Assembly (NCBI GenBank): GCA_900314345.1
Contig: OMUX01000326.1
Coordinates: 1 to 17,926 of the forward strand
DNA from: an uncultured Erysipelotrichaceae bacterium
GTDB taxonomy: Bacteria > Bacillota_I > Bacilli_A > Erysipelotrichales > Erysipelotrichaceae
DNA length: 17,926 bases
Direction of reading: 5' to 3'
A program made the translations under genes and the position numbers. The notes beneath the pieces were generated by a model, which saw only the letters and a program-made list of their open reading frames with translations, was not told the origin of the DNA and did no database searches. Positions 7,285-14,498 of the stretch are shown here, piece after piece (position 1 is the stretch's first letter; each line of letters opens with the position of its first letter).

Positions 7285-9456
7285 TTACTTTGCCACCTTC
7301 TTCAGGCTCGGATGGCCTGCCGCAATCTTCTTGACACCATATGGATAAGGGAAGGCAATCTCCGCAATTCCGCCCTTGCAGTTAATGACAAGACCTTCCC
7401 CGAATTTAGCATGGGAGACACGGTCTCCGGTCTTCAGTCCCGCCTGTGCCTGCATGGAGTTCTCCTTCAGACTGAAGCTGAAGGAAGGAGCACTGCTGCT
7501 CTGCATCCTGCCGGGTGCCGGTTCTCTTCTCTTCTCATAGCCAAGCCCGGCATGCTCGATGTACCTGGCATCGATCTCATTGATGAAGCGGGATCTGGTA
7601 CGCTGCCGCTGCAGGATGAAGGAATAACCTGCCGCCTCAGTGATATAGAGCTTCTTCTTCGCTCTGGTAAAGGCAACATAGGCAAGTCTCCGTTCTTCCT
7701 CAAGGCCTCTTCCTGTTTCATTCAGGGCACGTTCATTGGGGAAAATGCCGTCGTTCATGTCTGTCACAAACACCGTGTCAAACTCCAGTCCCTTGGCCGC
7801 ATGCACAGTCATCAGCTGTACACAGTCCGCCTGTCCGCCTTCATCGCGGTCGCCGTACAGACTCACCATCTGCAGATATTCATCCAAAGATGAATCCGGA
7901 TATTCCTTCATGAAGTTTGCCGCATCATCCACGAGTTCCTTCATGTTCTCAATACGTTCCGGCTCTTCTGCCTCTTCATAGGACTTCCTTAATCCGGATT
8001 CTTCAATGATCGAGGTCAGCAGCTGATCAATGCCGGTATATCCGTCATTGGCCTTTTCGCGCCATTCCTCAATCATGTCCACAAAGGAATCAATGGTGTT
8101 CTGGGTTCTCGCACTGAAAAGCCTCTCGCTTTTCACCTCTTCATACATCGAGATCCCGTTCTGTGCTGCTTTCTGGCTGATGGTATCGATGGTCTTGTTT
8201 CCGATGCCGCGCTTTGGTCTGTTGATCACACGCATAAAGGCAAGATCATCCGCACCTGCACACATGCGCAGATAGGAAAGGGCGTCCTTGACTTCCTGAC
8301 GCTCATAGAACCGGATGCCGCCGTAGATGATGTAGGGAATCCGTTCATCCAGCATCGCCTTTTCCAGAGACCGGGAAAGGTAGTTGGAACGGTAGAGGAT
8401 CGCAATATCGTGGTAGTTCTTTCCTTTGCGATGCAGATCCTGGATCTTTCCGGCAACCCAGGATGCTTCAAACAGGTCATCGCCAGCCGCAAAGTGAGTC
8501 ACCCTGGCACCTGCTTCCCCGGTGGAGAAAAGATCCTTCTTCAGACGGTTCTGGTTGTTGCGGATGACACAGTTGGCCGCTTCCAGGATGTTGCTGGTGG
8601 AACGGTAGTTCTGGTTGAGCATGATGGTCTTTGAACCGGGGAAGTCATGCACGAAATTCATGATGATGTTCACATCAGCACCACGCCATGTATAGATGGT
8701 CTGGTCCGGATCACCGACGACATACAGGTTGTTGTTTTCACCGGCCAGATGCCTGATGAGCTTGTACTGCATGCGGTCAATATCCTGGAACTCATCGACA
8801 TGGATATAGCGGAACCGTTTCTGCCACTTCTCCTCCACATCCGCAAAGCCGTCCAGAAGCCTGACCGTCCAGAGGATCAGATCATCAAAGTCCAGTGCCT
8901 TGAGGCTGGCAAGCCGTTCCATATAGAAGGCATAGACCTTTGCCTTTTCCTGATCCATGCCGAAGTTTCCGGCAAGCTCCAGGGCACGCTTCGGGGTCAT
9001 GCCTGCCTGCTTGCAGCTGGAGATGTAGTTCAAAGCAGCCGCATGCGGAAGACTCTGGGTATCCAGCTCCAGCTGCTTGTAGCCTTCCCGGAGGATGGAT
9101 TTCTGATCATCCGCATCCACGATCGTGAAATCCTTCGGATATCCCATGTTTCCGATATCCTCCCGCAGGATGCGCACGCAGAGGGAATGGATCGTGGAGA
9201 TCCAGGGAATTCCGGTATGCTCGCCGGCGCCAAGCATGGCAGAGATTCTCTGCTTCATTTCATTGGCAGCCTTGTTGGTGAACGTGATGGCAAGGATCCT
9301 GGAAGGCCAGACTCCCTCATCCTGAATGAGATGTACGATGCGCATGGTCAGAACGCGGGTCTTTCCCGACCCGGCCCCGGCCACAATGCGCAGATATTGT
9401 GAATCATCAAGAACAGCCTGTTTCTGCTGCTCGTTCAGCAGTGAAGTATCAATCAT
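7285..9456 (-). CDS. pcrA: ATP-dependent DNA helicase PcrA/UvrD
   Basis: PcrA is a superfamily 1A 3'-to-5' helicase used in nucleotide-excision repair, removal of RecA filaments and replication-transcription conflicts. The 723 residues show Walker A AGAGSGKT (26-33), TFTNKAANEMKQR (58-70, motif Ia), the Walker B box DEFQD (221-225, usually DEYQD), GDPDQTIYTWRGAD (248-261, motif III), NQNYRS (motif IV), VHAAKGLEFDTVF (motif V) and LAYVAFTRAKKKLY (motif VI). The end, from about 675, reads GDRVSHAKFGEGLVI, matching the PcrA C-terminal Tudor-like domain that contacts RNA polymerase. The start has GGAG 7 bases upstream of the ATG. It is the first gene of the leftward operon and shares a symmetric promoter region with the rightward genes. 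I see no pcrB upstream. Confidence 0.97.
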   Translation of the reverse strand: MIDTSLLNEQQKQAVLDDSQYLRIVAGAGSGKTRVLTMRIVHLIQDEGVWPSRILAITFTNKAANEMKQRISAMLGAGEHTGIPWISTIHSLCVRILREDIGNMGYPKDFTIVDADDQKSILREGYKQLELDTQSLPHAAALNYISSCKQAGMTPKRALELAGNFGMDQEKAKVYAFYMERLASLKALDFDDLILWTVRLLDGFADVEEKWQKRFRYIHVDEFQDIDRMQYKLIRHLAGENNNLYVVGDPDQTIYTWRGADVNIIMNFVHDFPGSKTIMLNQNYRSTSNILEAANCVIRNNQNRLKKDLFSTGEAGARVTHFAAGDDLFEASWVAGKIQDLHRKGKNYHDIAILYRSNYLSRSLEKAMLDERIPYIIYGGIRFYERQEVKDALSYLRMCAGADDLAFMRVINRPKRGIGNKTIDTISQKAAQNGISMYEEVKSERLFSARTQNTIDSFVDMIEEWREKANDGYTGIDQLLTSIIEESGLRKSYEEAEEPERIENMKELVDDAANFMKEYPDSSLDEYLQMVSLYGDRDEGGQADCVQLMTVHAAKGLEFDTVFVTDMNDGIFPNERALNETGRGLEEERRLAYVAFTRAKKKLYITEAAGYSFILQRQRTRSRFINEIDARYIEHAGLGYEKRREPAPGRMQSSSAPSFSFSLKENSMQAQAGLKTGDRVSHAKFGEGLVINCKGGIAEIAFPYPYGVKKIAAGHPSLKKVAK

Positions 9457-9507
9457 TTCTGTCTCCGTCTGCCCGTCAGAATCGCTCTTCTGATGAGCCG
9501 CTGACCT

Positions 9508-9516
9508 ATTATAGCA
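9508..9516 (-). promoter_or_regulatory. Extended -10 promoter element for pcrA
   Basis: On the minus strand the bases read TGCTATAAT, a perfect -10 hexamer (9508-9513) with the TGn extension. No good -35 lies 16-18 bases upstream, which is typical of extended -10 promoters. Transcription would start near 9501, giving pcrA a leader of about 45 bases that includes a GGAG ribosome site. The element is the left arm of the inverted repeat at 9508-9535. Confidence 0.6.
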
Positions 9517-9526
9517 TGCACACAGA

Positions 9527-9535
9527 TGCTATAAT
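9527..9535 (+). promoter_or_regulatory. Extended -10 promoter element for the rightward operon
   Basis: TGCTATAAT has a perfect -10 hexamer at 9530-9535 and TGn at 9527-9529. With a 17-base spacer the -35 position would fall at 9507-9512, almost exactly on the opposing -10 box, and it does not match TTGACA. The start site would be near 9542, about 26 bases before the ATG at 9569. The leader carries AAGGCGGGAAAGGG as ribosome site. Confidence 0.6.
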
Positions 9536-9568
9536 TGCCATTAAGGAAAGAAAGGCGGGAAAGGGCAT

Positions 9569-10447
9569 ATGGTACTGAAGGCGGATCAATGGGAAGACTA
9601 TTCCTGCCTGGATGCAGGAGACGGCGAAAAGCTGGAGACATGGAAGGGCATCCTTCTGAGAAGGCCTGACCCCCAGGCCATCTGGCCCAAGGGAAACATC
9701 CCTGACTGGAACAAGGCAGATGCTGTATACCACCGTTCCAGCAAAGGCGGCGGCTCCTGGGAATATAAGAAGAAGCTTCCGGAAAGCTGGAAGATCAATT
9801 ATCACGGCATGACATTCAAGGTTTCCCCCACCGGATTCAAGCATACGGGCATCTTCCCCGAGCAGGCCGTCAACTGGGACTGGATGTCGCAGCTGATTGA
9901 AGCACACAGGGATGAAAACATCCGTGTGCTGAACCTGTTTGCCTATACAGGCTGCGCCACAATGGCATGCGCCCATGCCGGAGCTGCGGAAGTCGTCCAT
10001 GTGGATGCCTCCAAGGGCATGGTGCAGTGGGCCAAGGAAAACATGGCACTGTCCCATCTGGAAGACCATACCATCCGCTTCATCGTGGATGACTGCCTGA
10101 AGTTCGTTGAAAGAGAGAAGCGCAGAGGCCATACCTACCATGGCATCCTGATGGATCCTCCTTCCTATGGACGAGGACCGGACGGTGAGATGTGGAAGTT
10201 TGAAAAGGAAATCAACACTTTGATCAACGCATGCCTGGAGATTCTGGATCCCCATGCCCTGTTCTTCCTGATCAACAGCTATACAACCGGTTTTTCCAGC
10301 ATCGTGCTGGACAACATGATGAAGACCATGATCCTGCCGGAACATCCGGATGGAACCGTCACAACCGGTGAGGTTGCCATTCCTCTTGCAAAGCGTGATC
10401 TGTTATTGCCCTGCGGCATCTACGGAAGATGGCAGCGCAATGATTAA
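9569..10447 (+). CDS. Class I SAM-dependent methyltransferase, RlmI/PF10672-like
   Basis: This is a probable RNA methyltransferase of the group related to RlmI (23S m5C1962) and RlmK. The 292 residues contain the SAM motif LNLFAYTGCA (121-130), a second acidic strand end VDASKGMVQWAKEN (145-158), DD at 174-175, and DPPSYGRGP (196-204), the motif that positions the target base in this group. The N-terminal part (about 1-100) is rich in Trp and Lys and includes WKGILLRRPDPQAIWP, but I see no PUA domain, so this is the shorter form common in Firmicutes. It lacks an obvious cysteine pair for an m5C mechanism. The target RNA cannot be told from sequence. It is the first gene of a three-gene operon diverging from pcrA, and its last 8 bases overlap the pseudouridine synthase start. 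Confidence 0.85.
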   Translation: MVLKADQWEDYSCLDAGDGEKLETWKGILLRRPDPQAIWPKGNIPDWNKADAVYHRSSKGGGSWEYKKKLPESWKINYHGMTFKVSPTGFKHTGIFPEQAVNWDWMSQLIEAHRDENIRVLNLFAYTGCATMACAHAGAAEVVHVDASKGMVQWAKENMALSHLEDHTIRFIVDDCLKFVEREKRRGHTYHGILMDPPSYGRGPDGEMWKFEKEINTLINACLEILDPHALFFLINSYTTGFSSIVLDNMMKTMILPEHPDGTVTTGEVAIPLAKRDLLLPCGIYGRWQRND

Positions 10448-11108
10448 GGTCCTGTATGAAGACAACCATCTGCTGTGCGTGGAGAAGCCGGTGAATGTGC
10501 CGGTGCAGGCGGATGAAAGCAAGGATCCTGACCTTCTGACCATGGGAAAGGAATACCTGAAGGAGAAGTATCACAAGCCAGGCAATGTCTACCTTGGTCT
10601 GGTGCATCGTCTGGACAGACCGGTCGGGGGAGTGATGGTGTTTGCCAGAACCTCCAAGGCCGCCAGCCGTCTTTCCGAGGCCATCCGCACCGGACAGATG
10701 CACAAGTCCTACTATGCCGTGCTGGACGGGATCCCGGAAAAGAAGCAGGACGAACTGGTCGACTGGCTGGAGAAGGACCATCGCACCAACATGGTCCATG
10801 TCTGTAAAGAAGGCCGGGGAAAGAAGTGCATCCTGGACTATGAGACCGTTGCTGTAAGGAACGGAAAGACCCTGGTCCGGATACAGCTGAAAACCGGAAG
10901 AGCACACCAGATCCGTGTCCAGTTCGCCAGCAGGAACACACCCCTGGTTCATGACCAGCGCTATAACCCGCATGCCGGAAACGGCCAGATTGCCCTGTGG
11001 GCATATCAGCTGGAATTCCCGCATCCTGTCACAAAGCAGATGATCCTGGCGGCATCTCTGCCGCCATCTGAGAAAGATCCCTGGAATCTTTTTGAGGACT
11101 GCCTATGA
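10440..11108 (+). CDS. RluA-family pseudouridine synthase
   Basis: This enzyme isomerises uridine to pseudouridine in rRNA or tRNA. The 222 residues show the catalytic motif HRLDRPVGG (57-65) with nucleophile D59, the conserved block KSYYAVLDG (89-97), and LKTGRAHQIRVQF (150-162), which holds the base-stacking region of the family. There is no S4 domain, so it resembles E. coli RluA (219 aa) more than RluC or RluD. The frame is open from 10350, but I start at ATG 10440: MIKVLYEDNHLLCVEKP is the typical family opening, and the upstream part is an out-of-frame copy of the methyltransferase end. The start overlaps the previous stop by 8 bases, implying coupled translation; only a weak GGAAG is seen upstream. 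The modified position is unknown. Confidence 0.92.
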   Translation: MIKVLYEDNHLLCVEKPVNVPVQADESKDPDLLTMGKEYLKEKYHKPGNVYLGLVHRLDRPVGGVMVFARTSKAASRLSEAIRTGQMHKSYYAVLDGIPEKKQDELVDWLEKDHRTNMVHVCKEGRGKKCILDYETVAVRNGKTLVRIQLKTGRAHQIRVQFASRNTPLVHDQRYNPHAGNGQIALWAYQLEFPHPVTKQMILAASLPPSEKDPWNLFEDCL

Positions 11109-12403
11109 GCTCTAAGAAGAAAAGAAGACGTCTGCGCATTCATCTGCCGAAGATTCAGCAGAAGGATGCCCCGAAGAAGAAAAGGAAGAAAAGACAGCGC
11201 TACCGTCTGACAAAGTCAGGATGGATCTTTGTAGGCTCTGTGGCTGCCATTGTCCTGGCCATCTTCTTAATTATCTTCATTCCCCGTTCCAGACAGAACA
11301 AGGCATTGAAGACCCTTGGCTATGACAAGGCAACGATCAAGGTCATCCGGGAACAGAAACTGACAGACACCCTGATTGAAAAGCAGTATTACAGCGATTA
11401 TCTTGCCCAGTGCATCAATGACGGCACACTGAACATGGACTATCTGCCCTACTACACCGTGGTGAAGGTATCTGATGGTTTTGATGCGAAGGATTTCCTG
11501 CTCATCAACCGCCTGATGGACAAGGGCTATGAGGAGGATCAGATCCAGAACCTCTTCAAAAACCTGCAGTACTGGGAGATGACGCCGCTGCTGATCTATG
11601 ACTACCAGCCGATCGAACAGAACTACATCGATGACTGCATTGCCCATGAGGATGTCAATTCCCAGGATCACTTCGAGCTGAGCAACGACTACTACAAGGA
11701 ATACAGCAATTCCCGGGCTGCCGATTCCAGCCAGGTGGACATGCTGGTCAACAAGACCTGGTATCTCTCCGAAGACTATACCCCGGAGAATCTCACGGAT
11801 CTTTCCTCCTGGTATGCCGCAGCCGGACAGCAGCTTGCCGGTGTGGCGGCAGAAGCGATGCAGGCATGGGGTGATGCCGGAAGAGCCGTCGGCGTGACAT
11901 TCTATGCGGCCAGTGCCTACCGTGACTATGATTCACAGAAAAACGTCTATGACAACTATGTCCTTGGCATGGGACAGGAAGCCGCTGATGCAGCAAGCGC
12001 AAGGCCCGGCTTCTCCGAGCACCAGACCGGACTGACCGTGGATATCGCAGCCTCCAATGAAGATGATGTGAAGGAGTACAAGGATACCAAAGCCTATAAG
12101 TGGACTTCCACAAACTCCCAGAACTACGGCTGGATCCTGCGCTACCCGGAAGGCAAGGAAGCCATCACGGGTTATGAGTTTGAATCCTGGCATTACCGCT
12201 ATGTCGGCGTGGAGCTGGCCCAGGCAGTGTATGCCTCCGGCATGACCTACGATGAATTCTGGAGTCTGTATCTCAAGCCTTGGGACAATGAAGCCTGCAA
12301 GCCCACCCAGGAAATCCTGGATGCCAGTGCCTGGAACAAGGCTTCTGCAGAAAATGAAAGCGGAGAAGCTTCACCTTCACCCTCCGCTTCACCTGCTCAA
12401 TGA
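11105..12403 (+). CDS. Membrane-anchored D-alanyl-D-alanine carboxypeptidase, M15 (VanY) family
   Basis: This protein probably trims the terminal D-Ala from peptidoglycan stem peptides outside the membrane. The 432 residues start with a very basic cytoplasmic tail (about 1-38, many Lys and Arg), then a transmembrane helix at 39-60. A region of about 61-215 follows that I do not recognise. The M15 domain is at about 230-395. Zinc ligands fit H306 and D313 in SEHQTGLTVDIA and H363 in ESWHYRYVG, with E360 as catalytic base. YRDYDSQ (272-278) is the substrate-binding segment. The tail after 411 is low complexity (Ser, Pro, Ala). The start overlaps the previous stop as ATGA (11105-11108). The stop lies inside the convergent add gene. 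A VanY-like fold does not imply vancomycin resistance: no van ligase or sensor is nearby. Confidence 0.92.
   Translation: MSSKKKRRRLRIHLPKIQQKDAPKKKRKKRQRYRLTKSGWIFVGSVAAIVLAIFLIIFIPRSRQNKALKTLGYDKATIKVIREQKLTDTLIEKQYYSDYLAQCINDGTLNMDYLPYYTVVKVSDGFDAKDFLLINRLMDKGYEEDQIQNLFKNLQYWEMTPLLIYDYQPIEQNYIDDCIAHEDVNSQDHFELSNDYYKEYSNSRAADSSQVDMLVNKTWYLSEDYTPENLTDLSSWYAAAGQQLAGVAAEAMQAWGDAGRAVGVTFYAASAYRDYDSQKNVYDNYVLGMGQEAADAASARPGFSEHQTGLTVDIAASNEDDVKEYKDTKAYKWTSTNSQNYGWILRYPEGKEAITGYEFESWHYRYVGVELAQAVYASGMTYDEFWSLYLKPWDNEACKPTQEILDASAWNKASAENESGEASPSPSASPAQ
12348..12389 (-). terminator. Candidate terminator for the leftward (add) transcript inside the carboxypeptidase gene
   Basis: Minus strand, immediately after the add stop: arms AAGCGGAG (12382-12389) and CTCCGCTT (12358-12365) form a perfect 8-bp stem. 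The 16-base loop can make a short inner AAG/CTT stem. TCATTTTCTG follows, a broken T-tract. The hairpin is strong but the tail is poor, so this is a moderate call. It lies in the codons for the low-complexity C-terminal tail of the opposing gene. Confidence 0.4.
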
Positions 12404-13407
12404 TGATCTGCATAGATCTCTGCCGCTCTGCGGCGGAGATCCTTTTTTTCCTCTTCCGTGCAGAATGCCGCATCGATGGCATTGTACGTGCACTGCATCA
12501 GCTGTGCATCACTGACCCCCATCCTGCTCAGGATCAGGTATTCATTGGACGCACAGGTCTGCGAGAACATCATGTTGTCGCTGTTGATTGTTACCTTGGC
12601 CCCGGCTTCCAGCAGCTGTCTGACCGGATGGGAGACATATGTGAAGCCGAAGGACAGATTGCTTGTCGGACATACCTCCAGCGGAACCTGTTCCTCCACA
12701 ACCCGTTTCAGCCAGGATTCATCCTGCACACAGTCAATGCCATGGCCGATCCTGTCCGCATGCATGTCCAGAGCCTGCATGACATGCTTTCCTTCGCCCA
12801 TTTCACCGGCATGGATCGTATAAGGAATGCCATATCCCCTGGCGATCTCAAAGAGATATGCATATTCCTCAAACGGACAGTTGTTCTCATAGCCCGCAAG
12901 ATCGAGACCCACAACACCCTTTCCAAGGTACTTTCCTGTCACTTCAATGGTTTCCCGGTTCTGTGCGTCATTGTCCTTTGCACTGTTTCCTTTGTGCATC
13001 AGGCAGTTGATGATGCGGATCATAACCCTGGGATAATCCCTTGCCGCATCTGATACGCCGCTCAGCACAGCAGATACAACCTCATCCTGGCTCAGTCCGC
13101 CAAGGCAGTGCTGCTGTGAGGCAAAGCGCACTTCTGCATAGATGATCCCGAGATCCTGCAGTTCCCTTGCCAGGTAATACACGGAATCATGCAGGTCCTT
13201 CTTTGTCTGCATGCATGCACATGTCAGATCAAACTTCAGGAACGCTTCCTCCGTGGTCTTGTAGTCCGTGCGGTACATCATCATGTAGAAGTCTTCAAAT
13301 GTGCAGTCATCCTTCACTGCCTTCTGCCGCTTTGCCGTTTCATATGCCCAGGGCAGATACAGTGAACCATCCAGATGCAGATGCAGTTCAGTCAAAGCCG
13401 GTACCAT
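12397..13407 (-). CDS. add: Adenosine deaminase (adenosine/AMP deaminase superfamily)
   Basis: This is a cytoplasmic zinc enzyme that probably turns adenosine into inosine for purine salvage. The 336 residues contain HLHLDGS with zinc ligands H9 and H11, IHAGE with zinc ligand H199 and catalytic E202, RIGHGID with H222, CPTSN (246-250) and INSDN with zinc ligand D277. In classical enzymes the last motif is SDDP, where the second Asp helps bind the purine; here it is Asn278, followed by MMFS. A TDN form occurs, as I recall, in some bacterial members, so activity is likely but substrate choice is less certain (6-aminodeoxyfutalosine or adenine are alternatives). AAAGGAGG, 11 bases before the ATG, lies in the end of the SDR gene 3 bases upstream. 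Its last codons are the complement of the + strand terminator, which explains the KKDLRRR stretch. Confidence 0.87.
   Translation of the reverse strand: MVPALTELHLHLDGSLYLPWAYETAKRQKAVKDDCTFEDFYMMMYRTDYKTTEEAFLKFDLTCACMQTKKDLHDSVYYLARELQDLGIIYAEVRFASQQHCLGGLSQDEVVSAVLSGVSDAARDYPRVMIRIINCLMHKGNSAKDNDAQNRETIEVTGKYLGKGVVGLDLAGYENNCPFEEYAYLFEIARGYGIPYTIHAGEMGEGKHVMQALDMHADRIGHGIDCVQDESWLKRVVEEQVPLEVCPTSNLSFGFTYVSHPVRQLLEAGAKVTINSDNMMFSQTCASNEYLILSRMGVSDAQLMQCTYNAIDAAFCTEEEKKDLRRRAAEIYADHH
12415..12450 (+). terminator. Strong intrinsic terminator of the rightward operon, embedded in add
   Basis: The arms GATCTCTGCCGC (12415-12426) and GCGGCGGAGATC (12430-12441) make a 12-bp stem with one G-U pair and a TCT loop. 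CTTTTTTTC (12442-12450) follows, with seven T residues. It begins 11 bases after the carboxypeptidase stop at 12401-12403. On the other strand this DNA encodes the C-terminus of add. Confidence 0.9.
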
Positions 13408-13410
13408 AAT

Positions 13411-14430
13411 TCAGATTTCCTCCTTTGCCTTTTCCAGAACAGATATCACCTTGTCACACCATGCATCGAACTCCGGATCATCCTTCTGATACTCCGGATG
13501 TGCGCTGATGTAATCCATGGCAAGCCTTACACCTTGGTGGAACGGTACATTGGTTCTCATCTCCGGGACAAGCCGCTTCAGCTTCGTGTTGTCAAACACC
13601 ACGGACACAGCCTTGTCGCCAAGCATTTCACCCCGGAAATCATAGCCATGTTTCTGACCGGCCTCCGCCAGGAAATCAGAGGACACATGATATGCATGCA
13701 GTGACGTCCCAAGGGCATCCGCAATGGTCTCATGAATCTGGTTCCAGGTCAGTGTTTCATCTGATGTGATCTGGAATGCCTCGCCGATGGCATGCCGGTT
13801 CCCCATGAGTCCTGCATAACCGATGGCAAAATCGGTGTTGTATGTCAGCGTCCACAGCGATGATCCATCGCCCGGTATAATGACCGGCTTTCCTTCCTTG
13901 ATGCGCTTCACCACCTGCCAGGATCCGTTTTTCCCATGCAGGGCAACGGGGATCTTGCGTTCATCATAGGTATGGCTTGGCCTGACAATCGTCACCGGGA
14001 AGCCGTTGTCCCTGTATTCCTGCATGAGGTATTCCTCACAGGCAATCTTCTTTGATGAATACTGCCAGTATGGATTGGCAAGGGATGTTCCTTCATTGAC
14101 GATGTAATTCCGTGAAGGCTTGTGGTATGCACTGGCCGTGGACGTGAAGAGATACTGGTTTGTCTTTCCCCTGAAGAGACGTACATCCCGCTTCACATCT
14201 TCCACGTCATAGCCGATGAACTCACAGACACAGTCAAAGGAAAGGTCCTTGATCTTCTCCCTGACATCATCTTCGTTGTGAATGTCCGCAATGATCTGGT
14301 GTACATTTCCCTGAAGATCCAGTGTCCGGTGCCCGCGGTTGAGAAGCCACAGCTCCCATCCTTCTGACGCCAGCTTCCTGACTATGGCCATACTGATCGT
14401 ACCGGTGCCGCCGATGAACAATGCCTTCAT
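13411..14430 (-). CDS. NAD(P)-dependent epimerase/dehydratase-like (extended SDR) protein
   Basis: This is a Rossmann-fold protein of the extended SDR class. From the chosen start (339 aa) the nucleotide-binding loop is GGTGTIS (7-13), right after the first strand MKALFI. FTSTASAY (95-102) holds the serine region, and Y124 with K128 in QYSSKKIACEE fits the YxxxK catalytic pair. VTIVRPSHTYDERK (147-159) is the usual strand before the substrate domain. The acidic helical C-terminus ends VISVLEKAKEEI. The frame is open to 14496, but that extension runs through a stem-loop. ATG 14428-14430 has AAGGAG 8 bases upstream and gives a standard SDR start. Similar proteins include sugar epimerases and the CSP41-like group; the substrate is unknown. 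It sits between the patatin gene and add, 3 bases from add, so the two are probably co-translated. Confidence 0.85.
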   Translation of the reverse strand: MKALFIGGTGTISMAIVRKLASEGWELWLLNRGHRTLDLQGNVHQIIADIHNEDDVREKIKDLSFDCVCEFIGYDVEDVKRDVRLFRGKTNQYLFTSTASAYHKPSRNYIVNEGTSLANPYWQYSSKKIACEEYLMQEYRDNGFPVTIVRPSHTYDERKIPVALHGKNGSWQVVKRIKEGKPVIIPGDGSSLWTLTYNTDFAIGYAGLMGNRHAIGEAFQITSDETLTWNQIHETIADALGTSLHAYHVSSDFLAEAGQKHGYDFRGEMLGDKAVSVVFDNTKLKRLVPEMRTNVPFHQGVRLAMDYISAHPEYQKDDPEFDAWCDKVISVLEKAKEEI

Positions 14431-14462
14431 AACATGATCTCCTTGCAACCTCAGTATACAGG

Positions 14463-14492
14463 AAAGGCCGCCTCTTTGGAGAAACGGCCTTT
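14463..14492 (-). terminator. Stem-loop between patatin and SDR genes, possible attenuator
   Basis: In the 68-base gap after the patatin stop (minus strand), AAAGGCCG (14485-14492) pairs perfectly with CGGCCTTT (14463-14470). The 14-base loop includes a possible CTC/GAG inner stem. CCTGTATACTG follows, so there is no T-tract on this strand beyond the arm's own TTT. It may be a weak terminator, a processing site or a 3' protecting hairpin. TATACT just past it could serve as a -10 box for the SDR-add pair, but I find no -35. Confidence 0.4.
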
Positions 14493-14498
14493 GCATGA

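Larger units (their letters stand above)
9508..9535. repeat. Perfect 10-bp inverted repeat in the divergent control region
   Basis: The arms ATTATAGCAT (9508-9517) and ATGCTATAAT (9526-9535) are exact reverse complements around an 8-base spacer, GCACACAG. Each arm contains an outward-facing extended -10 box. The repeat could also be an operator or form a cruciform, but the promoter reading explains both arms directly. Confidence 0.85.

Noticed and set aside
6030..7334. Long open frame (434 codons) on the plus strand opposite ligA and the pcrA end
   Set aside because: Full overlap with ligA, which has all its domains; the antisense product is rich in His, Cys and Arg without a fold pattern.
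9509..10345. Open frame on the minus strand opposite the methyltransferase
   Set aside because: It would overlap the divergent promoter and the whole methyltransferase gene; the predicted protein looks like a shadow (His/Cys/Gln rich).
11105..12403. VanY-type gene as a vancomycin-resistance determinant
   Set aside because: No vanA/B-type ligase, vanH, vanX or two-component regulator nearby; M15 carboxypeptidases are common housekeeping wall enzymes.
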